A stretch of DNA of 14,758 nt from Zopfochytrium polystomum (taxonomy: Eukaryota > Chytridiomycota > Chytridiomycetes > Chytridiales > Chytridiaceae). Where the stretch lies: contig JAIVFJ010000687.1 in NCBI GenBank assembly GCA_025765615.1, positions 1 to 14,758 on the forward strand, in the 5' to 3' direction. The position numbers and the translations under genes are program-made. Positions 8,436 to 14,758 of the stretch are shown here, piece after piece. How positions within the stretch are numbered: position 1 is the first letter of the stretch; the number at the start of each line of letters is the position of its first letter. The notes beneath the pieces are model-generated. The model saw nothing but the letters and a program-made list of their open reading frames with translations, was not told the DNA's origin and made no database searches.

Positions 8436-9209
8436 TCATCTTTTTTGCCAAGTTGTCCTTTCATTTTCTATTCCGTTTATACGTAATATTTCATCGATTT
8501 CTTCTTCAGAGCTTCCATTCTTTCTCAGGCTTTCAATGTATTCGCTTATCTGTTTTCGCCGCCGGTTTTTCTCTTCTTTTTCATCATACACTGAGATATC
8601 GTCCATATCTGTGTCTGTTAGTTTTAGTCTCTTCAAATTTGCTTCCAAATTTTGTACTATTCCGCTGTCGTTTATTCTTCTCCTTCTTTCTTCTAGATCA
8701 GTGTGTTTCGTCCTTTCGTACAAGGCTTTTATCTCTGGCAATATTCTTTTCCAAAAAACATTTCCTACTTTTATTAATAACTCCTTTTCTTTTATTCCTT
8801 CGTATCTGTTCTTTAACACTAAATATTGATCTAATCCACTTGCAGCTTCTTTTATTAGGTCGTACTTTTTCTTGTTATGATTTTTACTATATCCTATTTC
8901 ATTCCACTCTTTTATTTCTTTCTTTTTCCAATCAATTAGTTTCATAAAAGAATTTGGCCATTCTATTACTTGCACATATGGTACTCTGTTTGCTCTTATT
9001 ATTTCTAATACTATATCTTTTATTTTTCTTCTATGTGATATGTAATCTCTTTCGTCAAAATCGTCATCATCAAACTCTATTGACACATCATCCATGTCCA
9101 TTCCCATTTCTTTCTTTACTTCTACTTCTTGTGTTAGTCTTTCTTTTTCTGTCTTTTGGCACATACATTTCTTCACCGTCATCTTCCATTTCATTTTGTA
9201 CATTTTGAA
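8436..9209 (-). pseudogene. Middle segment of the KOW-block protein, charged and coiled-coil-like
   Basis: This frame (about 255 residues from the ATG at 9201-9203) lies in the same reading frame as the KOW protein upstream and is separated from it by a single TAA (9210-9212). It contains an Asp-rich tract (IEFDDDDFDERDY), helical Lys/Glu-rich regions, KALYERTKHTDLEERRRRIN, and a last part with SEEEIDEILRINGIENE. It ends in TGA overlapping the ATG of the next frame. It is either a separate gene in a tightly packed operon-like block or the continuation of a protein interrupted by one nonsense codon. I favour the latter because frame and composition run on. Function unknown. Confidence 0.5.
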
Positions 9210-10637
9210 TTAATTTGTTTCATTCAAGCTAAATAGTACATACGTAATTGCATTTACAAATGCTTCTTGCTTTTTTTTTTCTGTATTTGTCTCAAAGTTT
9301 TTGTATGGTGTCACATATTGTTCTATAAATTTTTCATCAACAAATACACTTGACCGTATCTCATTATTATTTATTAAATCACCTATTTTTCTTATGTAAT
9401 TCTCAATCATATTTCTTTTACTTCCAAGTAATCCTCTTTTTCCTTCCCTTAGTATATCCACTAATACTTTTGCGGCTACTATTAATTTCATTGAACTTAA
9501 TGTTTGTCTATCATTTTCTTCGTCATTTATATCACTTTTCAGTATCCCTTCAAACGGTAGCATGTCTTCCAATCTTGACGTCTCTGGTCTACAGTTCATC
9601 CTTGTTTTTATTCTATTGTATAATTCCGATAACTGTTTCCCTCCTTCTGACAACTCTTCTTCCATTACATCCTTTCCATGCACTTCTCCATACGCTGCTT
9701 CTAAATGTCCTTCACTTTCTGTATCCGACTCTGAATACTCTTGTCCTTCTTGTTCTTTTCCCTTTTTCTTTTGTCTTAGTCTTTCCAAGCCTCCCATTAT
9801 TTGGTTCATAAATCCGTTTCTTTTCTCTTTTTCTATTTCCTCTTTTTCTTTCCTTTCCTTTTCTTTCTTTTTCTTTTGTTTCTCGTTGTACTCGTCTCTT
9901 ACGTTCTTTTCTAATTCTATACTCACAAAATCATTATAACTATACTTTTTTCTCCACAATTTCCCATTTTCATATTCTATACCTTCATACTGTTTTGTAA
10001 AACTTAATTGATTGTATTCATTCACTTGAAATATGTTCCCATTTTTCAATACTGCGTCTTTAAATACTAGGTCTCTTTCTGTTAGTGGTTTCTCTGACAT
10101 GTATGCAAATTCGTTTGATGTCGTTCTTGATATCGTTTTGTTTAATGCTGGTACAAATACCGATAATATTCCACTGTTTGTTTTTTCCATAAATCTTCCT
10201 TCGTACCCTTTATATGGTCCTGATATTATCATCACTTCCTTTGAGTGATTTAGATCACTTGGCGCCTCTTTTGGCAGCTTCACTTTTATTGTATTTATCT
10301 TTGCAAAATCATTGTAACTACTTTCTTTTCCTTGTATTCTTCCATTTCCATACACTTTTCCTTGAAACTTGTTTATTGTATGGTTGTATTTATTCGCTTC
10401 GTACACACTTCCATTTTTTAACACTCCATCTTCAAAGAATATGTCTTTTTTTTCTAATTTTTTCTCTTCTATTTCTTTATTGTATTTTTCTATTTCTACT
10501 TTAAATTTTCCTTCATCTGTGGTTCCTATATATCTTCCCTGTAATCCTTTGTATGGATCTATTAATACTATCACTTCTCTTGAGTGATTCGGTTGACTTA
10601 GTTTTTCATTTGGCAACTTCACTTCTGTTACGTTCAT
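9210..10637 (-). CDS. Protein with two tandem KOW-like repeats and a charged coiled-coil region
   Basis: A 475-codon frame begins at the ATG at 10635-10637. Residues 5-114 and 117-240 are two copies of one ~110-125-residue module. Both contain LP...NHS(R/K)EV, a KOW-like core (IDPYKGLQGR / SGPYKGYEGR), KDI/RDL-F-(E/K)D-(G/A)VLKNG, a Y-N motif and a final (S/K)YSYNDF-type end. KOW motifs occur in Spt5/NusG transcription factors and some ribosomal proteins, where they bind RNA or polymerase. Residues 241-300 are a Lys/Glu coiled coil, followed by an acidic Ser/Glu stretch and a helical end. It is divergent from the first D5 copy with a 59-bp shared promoter. A transcription-related role is inferred from the KOW similarity only. 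Confidence 0.6.
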   Translation of the reverse strand: MNVTEVKLPNEKLSQPNHSREVIVLIDPYKGLQGRYIGTTDEGKFKVEIEKYNKEIEEKKLEKKDIFFEDGVLKNGSVYEANKYNHTINKFQGKVYGNGRIQGKESSYNDFAKINTIKVKLPKEAPSDLNHSKEVMIISGPYKGYEGRFMEKTNSGILSVFVPALNKTISRTTSNEFAYMSEKPLTERDLVFKDAVLKNGNIFQVNEYNQLSFTKQYEGIEYENGKLWRKKYSYNDFVSIELEKNVRDEYNEKQKKKKEKERKEKEEIEKEKRNGFMNQIMGGLERLRQKKKGKEQEGQEYSESDTESEGHLEAAYGEVHGKDVMEEELSEGGKQLSELYNRIKTRMNCRPETSRLEDMLPFEGILKSDINDEENDRQTLSSMKLIVAAKVLVDILREGKRGLLGSKRNMIENYIRKIGDLINNNEIRSSVFVDEKFIEQYVTPYKNFETNTEKKKQEAFVNAITYVLFSLNETN

Positions 10638-10646
10638 GTTTATTAT

Positions 10647-10700
10647 TACTTTACAAAAAGATTTTATTAAAAAGTACTTCTACACTAATTGTAAGCATGC
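10647..10700. promoter_or_regulatory. Leader/promoter copy 1 (divergent)
   Basis: This short region lies between the KOW gene (minus, start 10637) and the first D5 copy (plus, ATG 10697). It closely resembles 11191-11244, sharing tactttacaaaaa, then ttttatt, aaaagtactt, acta(a)t and aagcatgc, which includes the ATG. It contains the palindrome aagtactt. The preceding catgttta, the KOW start read in reverse, is also found before copy 2. Confidence 0.6.
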
Positions 10701-11132
10701 AAAATCAAAATGAACTCATTCAACAAAAACGAGTCGATCGAATTTATAGATTGGATGAAAGTATTTTCGATGATCCAGATTTAACTGTATCGTTAGCAGA
10801 GTCACTTCAATTAGGCAAGCCAGGATATGTAAGTCTCGTTTTCAAACTTCTTCATCCACATATTGCTTACTACAAAAATAAATGGTTTTATTCGTTCTTC
10901 TAGTGAGAGTGATTACGAGCAAATAACAACTACTAAGATGAAGCTCTTGATTTGGAATTTACGGGTTCATTACCAAAAAATTAAGAGTTATTATTTATAT
11001 GGATCTGATTCAAATTCTGTTATTATTAAAGTTGCAGAGGGCATTATTTCTTCACTTGTTACACCTAGGTTTTTATCATCCACTTTAAAATTTTGTGCCA
11101 TGAGACATGAAGTTATGAATTTAGAACAATAA
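10697..11132 (+). pseudogene. D5-type primase-helicase, copy 1: N-terminal domain only, frameshifted
   Basis: The ATG at 10697 opens a frame reading YRLDESIFDDPDLTVSLAES and then FKLLHPHIAYYKNKWFYSFF, ending at 10903. The next frame (open to TAA at 11130-11132) continues the similarity with KMKLLIWNLRVHYQKIKS and FCAMRHEVMNLEQ. Both parts align with copy 2 (LDPTIFNDTQL..., YPNIAYCQKQWF, FCAIR) in the same order. The pattern fits the D5_N region of NCLDV primase-helicases, which precedes the SF3 helicase. A frameshift near 10890 splits it, and it ends where the helicase should begin. It lacks the zinc-finger-like N-terminus of copy 2. It is a relic. Confidence 0.6.
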
Positions 11133-11190
11133 AGAAATGAAATTGACTTGTTACAAACAATCCATGTTTATTTGTAACATTCCCGACACG

Positions 11191-11244
11191 TACTTTACAA
11201 AAACTTTTATTTAAAAGTACTTAAATACTAATCTACAAGCATGC
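11191..11244 (+). promoter_or_regulatory. Leader/promoter copy 2
   Basis: This is the second copy of the region at 10647-10700, with small indels. It holds tactttacaaaaa, the palindromic aagtactt and a terminal aagcatgc including the ATG at 11241. The catgttta before it is also kept, but about 20 bp further away. A near-match to the mimivirus early octamer (gaaattga, about 11139-11146) lies ~95 bp upstream of the ATG. Confidence 0.6.
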
Positions 11245-11438
11245 GGCTTTTTGAACTCGTTAATGTCTCTGATCTGCACAATGTCCTCGAACAACATTTA
11301 AATTGCAGTAATGAACATGGGATACATATTATTAATGATTCTGGATATCGTCTATTTTGTTCTAAGTGTTCTGAATATGGTCTGAAAATTGATAAATCCC
11401 CTTCTTTAACTAAATGCGTTGAACTTCTGGTCAAATAA
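11241..11438 (+). pseudogene. D5-type primase-helicase, copy 2: zinc-binding-like N-terminal piece
   Basis: The 65-codon frame from the ATG at 11241 holds a Cys/His cluster (HLNCSNEHGIHIIN, then GYRLFCSKCSEYGLKID). This is the kind of zinc-binding segment found between the primase and helicase parts of viral primase-helicases. The stop TAA at 11436-11438 is followed in the same frame by TGA at 11454-11456 and then by the long open frame of the next piece. The three parts probably descend from one gene. No archaeo-eukaryotic primase catalytic domain is seen upstream, so the N-terminus is either missing or always was short. Confidence 0.45.
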
Positions 11439-11456
11439 CACAAACATGTCCTTTGA

Positions 11457-11954
11457 CAATTCAATATTGTTCAAAATAATATCCAGAACAATAATATCGT
11501 TAATAACAACACTAACATAACAAATAACGTCACCAACAATACCAATTTAATTTCAAATGATGTTCCTGTTAATCAACTTTATACATTAGATCCAACAATT
11601 TTTAATGACACTCAGTTAACCAAGTTGTTTGTTCAATCAATGGTGTCATGCAAACCTGGTGATGTTAGTTCTATTTTCAAATATCTTTACCCTAATATTG
11701 CTTATTGTCAGAAACAATGGTTTCATTGTCCTTCTACTACTTGTATTTGGCACCTTTTAACAATCAAACAAATGTGGGCCTTTGTTTATAGTTTGCTGTC
11801 TCATTTCGATAAAATTATATCTCATTATGAAAATCTTAATGGTTCTTCTTCCAGTTTTAGTATTATTCTATCTGCCAATCGTGTTAAAGATTCTATCAAC
11901 ACATCTGATTTTATGACTTCTATCTTGGAATTTTGTGCGATTAGAAGTCGCTGA
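11457..11954 (+). pseudogene. D5-type primase-helicase, copy 2: Asn-rich linker and D5_N-like domain
   Basis: The frame is open from 11457, the same frame as the zinc-finger-like piece, but has no early ATG. It starts with a low-complexity Asn-rich linker encoded by aat/aac runs (about 11463-11560). The D5_N-like domain follows: LYTLDPTIFNDTQL, YPNIAYCQKQWFHCPSTTCI, and ILEFCAIR just before the stop. It ends at TGA 11952-11954 because about five bases are missing relative to copy 1 between AGA and GTC (about 11945). The helicase frame picks up immediately (LEVADIHSKFD). It is paralogous to 10697-11132. Confidence 0.55.
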
Positions 11955-12678
11955 TATCCATTCTAAATTCGATTCATCTAAGCATCTTATTCCTTTCAGT
12001 AATGGTGTTTATGACATTGATGCCAAACGTTTCAGAAAAGCTGTTCAAAACGACTATATTTATACTACTGTTGGTTACGAATACAACCCTGATGCTAATA
12101 ACCCTGCTGTTCAGAAATTTTTGAATGAAGTATTAACTGATGAAGAAATACGACGTTACATGGTTTCTCGTTTAGCAAATTGTCTTGACCCTCGACTCTC
12201 CAATTCTGAATTTGTTATCATGACTGGTCGAAAAGGTGCTAATGGCAAAACCACTCCTCAAGACTTACAAACTCTTACTCTAGGTGGGTTTGCTGCCAAG
12301 TGTAGTGTCACTTTGTTAACTCGTCCCTCTGCTGATGCCAATCAAGCCACTCCTGAATTGGCAAAGCTTGAAAACAAACGTTATCTTTGTATGGCTGAAC
12401 CTTCTGATGGCTCCAAATTCAATTCTGGTCTTATGAAAGAATTAGCTGGAAATGAGAACATTGTTGCTCGATCACTTTTCAAAGATTCTCGAACATTTCG
12501 AATGGAAGCAAAGATGTTTATTGCCTGTAATGATATTCCTCAACTCACTGCTGATGATGGTGGCTCCTATAGACGACTTCGAATTATTCCTTTTAAAAGC
12601 CACTTCGTTGACAATCCTCGACGACCTAATCAATTCCTTATTCGTTCCCGTGATGCCACTATCAGAACCGAACACTAA
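11935..12678 (+). pseudogene. D5-type SF3 helicase domain, copy 2, truncated at the C-terminus
   Basis: The frame opens at a GTG (11935); the true coding sequence enters by the frameshift near 11945. Numbering from the GTG, residues 17-50 (HLIPFSNGVYDIDAKRFR, then DYIYTTVGYEY) are the hallmark link before the helicase. Walker A is GRKGANGKT (98-106), the Walker B-like acid is in RYLCMAEPS (149-157), sensor-1 Asn is in FIACNDIPQ (about 199), and the paired arginines are in YRRLRIIPF (212-220). This is the NCLDV D5 / poxvirus-D5-like superfamily 3 helicase, which unwinds DNA at replication forks. The domain core is intact. Homologues continue past residue ~235, but here the frame ends inside the left arm of an inverted repeat (from 12666). 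The gene is truncated and its own start is missing. Confidence 0.8.
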
Positions 12679-12717
12679 TAAGCCGCAGAAACCTTTTTTT
12701 AATAAGTGTCAAGAAAA
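12666..12717 (+). repeat. Inverted repeat, left arm
   Basis: This ~52-bp arm matches the reverse complement of 13323-13375 with about three mismatches and a one-base indel in the T-run. It contains aaccgaacacta, agccgcagaaa, the T-run and aataagtgtcaagaaaa. It covers the last codons of the helicase frame. Confidence 0.85.
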
Positions 12718-13322
12718 TAAAATTTTAGAAATAATGTCCAAAAAGTAATGAAAATATAATATATAAAGATTTTTTAAATAGAATTTGATATTAAAGTTTT
12801 TTATGGATTGTTTCGCGAGAATTTAGAGTATTTTAATCATATTTCTGGTTATTTTTCTAATTTTTCTAATTATTTGACATTTTTAACCCTAATCCTAATT
12901 TTTCCCTTCTTTTCTAATAATGGGACATAAATATGGTGTAATAATTTGAAAAAAAATGTGTAATATATATTTATCGACTGAAATGTATATTACATCGCCA
13001 CTAAAAATCTAATCTCAATATTATATCCTAATTTGTGTCACTTTTCACTAGCTCTTACATGAAACATGTTATATGTTTTTTTTCCAAAAAATTTTCATAT
13101 ATATAGCTTTTCTCTGATATTACCCTTGTTTCGCCGTCGAACAGACCTTTCGGACTATTTCCTTTTTGGAAATTAACCCTAATCCTAAGATGAACCTGTC
13201 GAACGGACTTTCAACTTCTCATTTTGCGATTCAATGAATAAATTGCAATATATCAAAAATAATTTCAAAACAGTTTAATGTGTTATTTTCATTGTCCTCA
13301 TTATTTATTCTTGAATGTGGTG
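12718..13322. other. Non-coding AT-rich segment between the inverted repeats
   Basis: No open frame of note. It carries two short telomere-like words, ttaaccctaatcctaa at about 12884 and 13174, in the opposite (CCCTAA) orientation to the terminal telomere. It also has a loose repeat gtcgaac(a/g)gac at about 13136 and 13198. The rest is AT-rich with no RNA-gene-like structure that I can see. Confidence 0.55.
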
Positions 13323-13375
13323 TTTTCTTGACACTTATTAAAAAAAAGCTTTCTGCGGCTTTGTAGTGTTCGGTT
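13323..13375 (-). repeat. Inverted repeat, right arm
   Basis: This is the reverse-complement partner of 12666-12717, enclosing ~605 bp without genes. Part of it is also the left side of the hairpin at 13337-13422. Confidence 0.85.
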
Positions 13376-13422
13376 TTACCTCCACTACAAAACCGGAACC
13401 TTTCTGAAAGCTTTTTTTTAAT
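13337..13422. terminator. Long hairpin, possible bidirectional transcription terminator or element end
   Basis: The outer stems at 13337-13353 (attaaaaaaaagctttc) and 13406-13422 are perfect 17-bp reverse complements. Inner pairs ttgtagtg/cactacaa and gttcggtttt/aaaaccggaac extend it. It lies about 50 bp past the stop of the minus-strand nuclease and downstream of the plus-strand helicase. Mimivirus transcripts are known to end at palindromic hairpins, so a 3'-end signal is plausible. A transposon or viral terminal palindrome is the alternative. Confidence 0.55.
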
Positions 13423-13474
13423 CCCTTATCGCAAAATTAATCTTTATCAAAAAATTTTCAAAAAAATTCTTATT

Positions 13475-14200
13475 TTATTTCCCATGCACTCTGGTAAACT
13501 TATAATCTTCTCTTTCTGAACTTTCATATTTATCGTATGTCCTCAAGCACTCATCCCTTAACATTCTTAGTTCTCCATCAATGTATTCATATGAATATCC
13601 ATCTATTACTTTTTGCACTGCTCTTCTCTCTTTTTTGCTATTTTTATATTCATAAGTATCTCCATAAAACACATATATTCTTTCAATCACACTTTGCATT
13701 TCTTCTTCCATTGCTTTTTCAATAACTTCCATTAATACTTCTTCTTTCTCTTTTCATCCACTACTACATCTGGATTATATCTTATAAATCTTGTTGGACT
13801 ACCAAGCTCATATATTATATTGTTCATTCTTATCATTTCACATATTTGTGTGTGACCATAATGTTGATACTCGTCTACTTCAACTACAATAAAATGTGTC
13901 TTTGCTTTTATTATGAAATCTGGTCTGTAATTTCTAATTGAATTTGTTTTCGCATTTCCTGTCAAATTCCCTTCATTGTCATACTCGTATTTTTTTGCTG
14001 CTCTTATTCCTTTATCGTTTTCACATTTGTAACCTGCCTCTGTTAGTATTCTTAATACTCGCATTTCCTTTTTCCCTGTTTTACTACAACATTCCTCACA
14101 TGCTTTTGACCATTCTTCCCTATTTTCATTCATCATTGTTCCACATTTTATACATTTTTATGTAGGTTGTATGTCTGTCGACATTTACATTCTTCAACAT
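13475..14200 (-). pseudogene. Zinc-ribbon plus PD-(D/E)XK nuclease, giant-virus type, two frameshifts
   Basis: Read on the minus strand, the first piece starts at an ATG (14198-14200, MLKNVNVDRHTTYIK). It must shift frame in the A-run at about 14155-14159 to enter a frame with CIKCG and, 17 residues later, CEEC, a zinc ribbon. The main frame (13732-14136) has the nuclease core: YRPDF (Asp), FIVVEVDEYQH (Glu and QH), CEMIRM and TRFIRYNPD. This matches a nuclease-like family common in NCLDVs, often linked to EsV-1-7 repeats, where VEVDE-QH and FIR(F/Y)NPD are typical. The frame ends at TAA (13732-13734), overlapping the ATG of the next frame (13475-13732). That frame supplies the family's usual C-terminal helices and the IYVFYGD motif. 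So this is one gene with two breaks, or reinitiation at TAATG. The catalytic residues themselves are present. Confidence 0.7.
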
Positions 14201-14267
14201 TTTTATAACCTTTTCCTTACGCAGTGCACTCTCGTTTAAAACTTTTCCTTCATACTTTAATTGTATT

Positions 14268-14435
14268 ATGCTCTCACCTGAATTAACATCGTCTATTGAC
14301 AATTTGTCCCAGCCTGACCTTGTTCGACTTTACCTGTATGTCATTCCTAAAATTCAAGAACTTCAAGAAAAACGTGGACGGTGCTTTCATAATATTGTTT
14401 ATGCTGTTAAACATCCTGAGAAACTTCAAGAGTAA
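14268..14435 (+). CDS. Small plus-strand frame (55 codons), doubtful
   Basis: The ATG at 14268 opens a short frame reading LSQPDLVRLYLYVIPKIQEL and then HNIVYAVKHPEKLQE, ending at TAA 14433-14435. It looks protein-like (amphipathic helix), and its leader (acttttc, tactttaattgta, then ATG) loosely resembles the D5 leaders. It overlaps the minus-strand polymerase-like frame, whose family resemblance fades at about the same point (near 14435). That suggests a junction between two fragments. It could equally be a chance frame. Confidence 0.25.
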   Translation: MLSPELTSSIDNLSQPDLVRLYLYVIPKIQELQEKRGRCFHNIVYAVKHPEKLQE

Positions 14436-14602
14436 TTCATCCATGTTTTTATATTTTACACTATTCTTCTCAATTATTAGTCCATCAAACATTAAAGTTC
14501 CTATTTCTAGATCCATTTCCTTGAACTTTTTATACATAACCATCAATATTTGATTTTCAATATCTTGTAAGACAAGCGATAAAAAACTTCCTTTCACATT
14601 TT
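14283..14602 (-). pseudogene. Polymerase-like fragment (TV-Pol / family A-like) cut off by the telomere
   Basis: The minus-strand frame is open from about 14602 (stop in the telomeric repeat) to TAA at 14283-14285. Its first ~55 residues read KGSFLSLVLQDIENQILMVM, then IGTLMFDGLIIEKNS and MDELLLKFL. The helix with Q/E spacing followed by a hydrophobic strand and FDG resembles the last motifs of family A DNA polymerases, where the strand ends in HDE. It also resembles the TV-Pol polymerases of virophages and Tlr elements. After LLLKFL (about 14430) the similarity stops and the rest looks random. It has no start codon other than GTG. It is both truncated at its N-terminus by the telomere and fused to unrelated sequence. 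The family call is tentative. Confidence 0.4.
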
Positions 14603-14758
14603 AGGGTTAGGGTTTAAAGTCAGGATTAGGGTTAAGGTTAGAGTAAGGGTAACGGTCAGGGTTAAGGTTAGGGTTAGGCGTAGAGTAGGATTAGGGTTAG
14701 GGTTAGGGTTAAGGTAAGGTTAGGGTTAGGGTAATGTAGGGTTAGGTTAGGGTCAGGG
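14599..14758 (+). repeat. Telomeric TTAGGG array, degenerate
   Basis: About 160 bases of ttaggg-type units run to the window end, with many variants (ttaagg, tcaggg, gtagagtagg, gtaacggtc). G-rich toward the 3' end of the plus strand is the right orientation for a right-hand chromosome end. The high variation may be a subtelomeric transition or uncorrected read errors. Confidence 0.9.

Noticed and set aside
8135..10587. Several long plus-strand frames (up to 270 codons) opposite the KOW block, rich in Phe, Leu and Ser
   Set aside because: They mirror the Lys/Glu-rich minus-strand genes (aaa/gaa read backwards gives ttt/ttc). They overlap one another in different frames and have no coherent membrane or domain pattern.
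9210..12000. Reassigned stop codons (TAA/TGA read as an amino acid) to explain in-frame stops
   Set aside because: Host and other frames here clearly end at TAA, and true frameshifts also occur, so decay or sequence error explains the pattern more simply.
12452..12748. 98-codon plus-strand frame overlapping the helicase end
   Set aside because: It lies in another frame over the conserved sensor-1/arginine motifs of the helicase, so it is a shadow. Its exit past the helicase truncation does not resemble the missing helicase C-terminus.
13537..14165. Plus-strand frames opposite the nuclease
   Set aside because: They lie antisense to a well-recognised nuclease core and are hydrophobic only because they mirror it.
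1..14758. CRISPR array, tRNA or rRNA genes
   Set aside because: I saw no regularly spaced identical repeats with unique spacers, no cloverleaf-like sequence with recognisable A/B boxes, and no rRNA segments on either strand.

Overview
The window looks like a chromosome end from a fungus. A degenerate TTAGGG array occupies the last ~160 bases in the orientation expected of a right-hand telomere. The left-hand genes have short introns (about 55-111 nt) with GTNNGT donors, and several have CTAAC/CTGAC-like branch sites, which is the usual fungal pattern. An early-diverging (zoosporic/chytrid-like) fungus is my best guess, because endogenous giant-virus sequence has been reported in such genomes. 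No marker gene here fixes the taxon.

The left part (1-6080) is ordinary, moderate-GC host sequence. It holds a coding exon running off the left edge (minus strand), a repeat-rich spacer with a 10-bp and a 27-bp tandem repeat, a multi-intron gene for a secreted or membrane-targeted protein with a very basic tail (1030-2891), and an intronless 896-residue F-box-like protein (2989-5679). From about 6080 the composition turns strongly AT-rich.

The right part (6080-14600) is a patchwork of genes resembling nucleocytoplasmic large DNA virus (NCLDV) or virophage-type genes. It contains a divergent pair (small F-box-like protein and ankyrin-like protein), then a host-like exon island at about 7480-8060. 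Next is a minus-strand block encoding a protein with two KOW-like repeats and acidic/basic coiled-coil extensions, broken by an in-frame stop and a -1 overlap. Two tandem broken copies of a D5-type primase-helicase gene follow; the second keeps an intact SF3 helicase core. After that come a ~600-bp spacer flanked by ~50-bp inverted repeats with a strong hairpin, a frameshifted zinc-ribbon plus PD-(D/E)XK nuclease, and a polymerase-like fragment cut off by the telomere.

Nearly every virus-like gene is interrupted (stops, frameshifts, truncation), so I read the right arm as a decaying, rearranged endogenous viral or plasmid-like replicon in a subtelomere. The genes belong to DNA replication/repair (helicase, nuclease, polymerase-like) and possibly transcription (KOW). 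The two main loci share a duplicated ~54-bp leader just before the start codon. The break pattern could be partly assembly or sequencing error near a telomere, which raw reads would settle.
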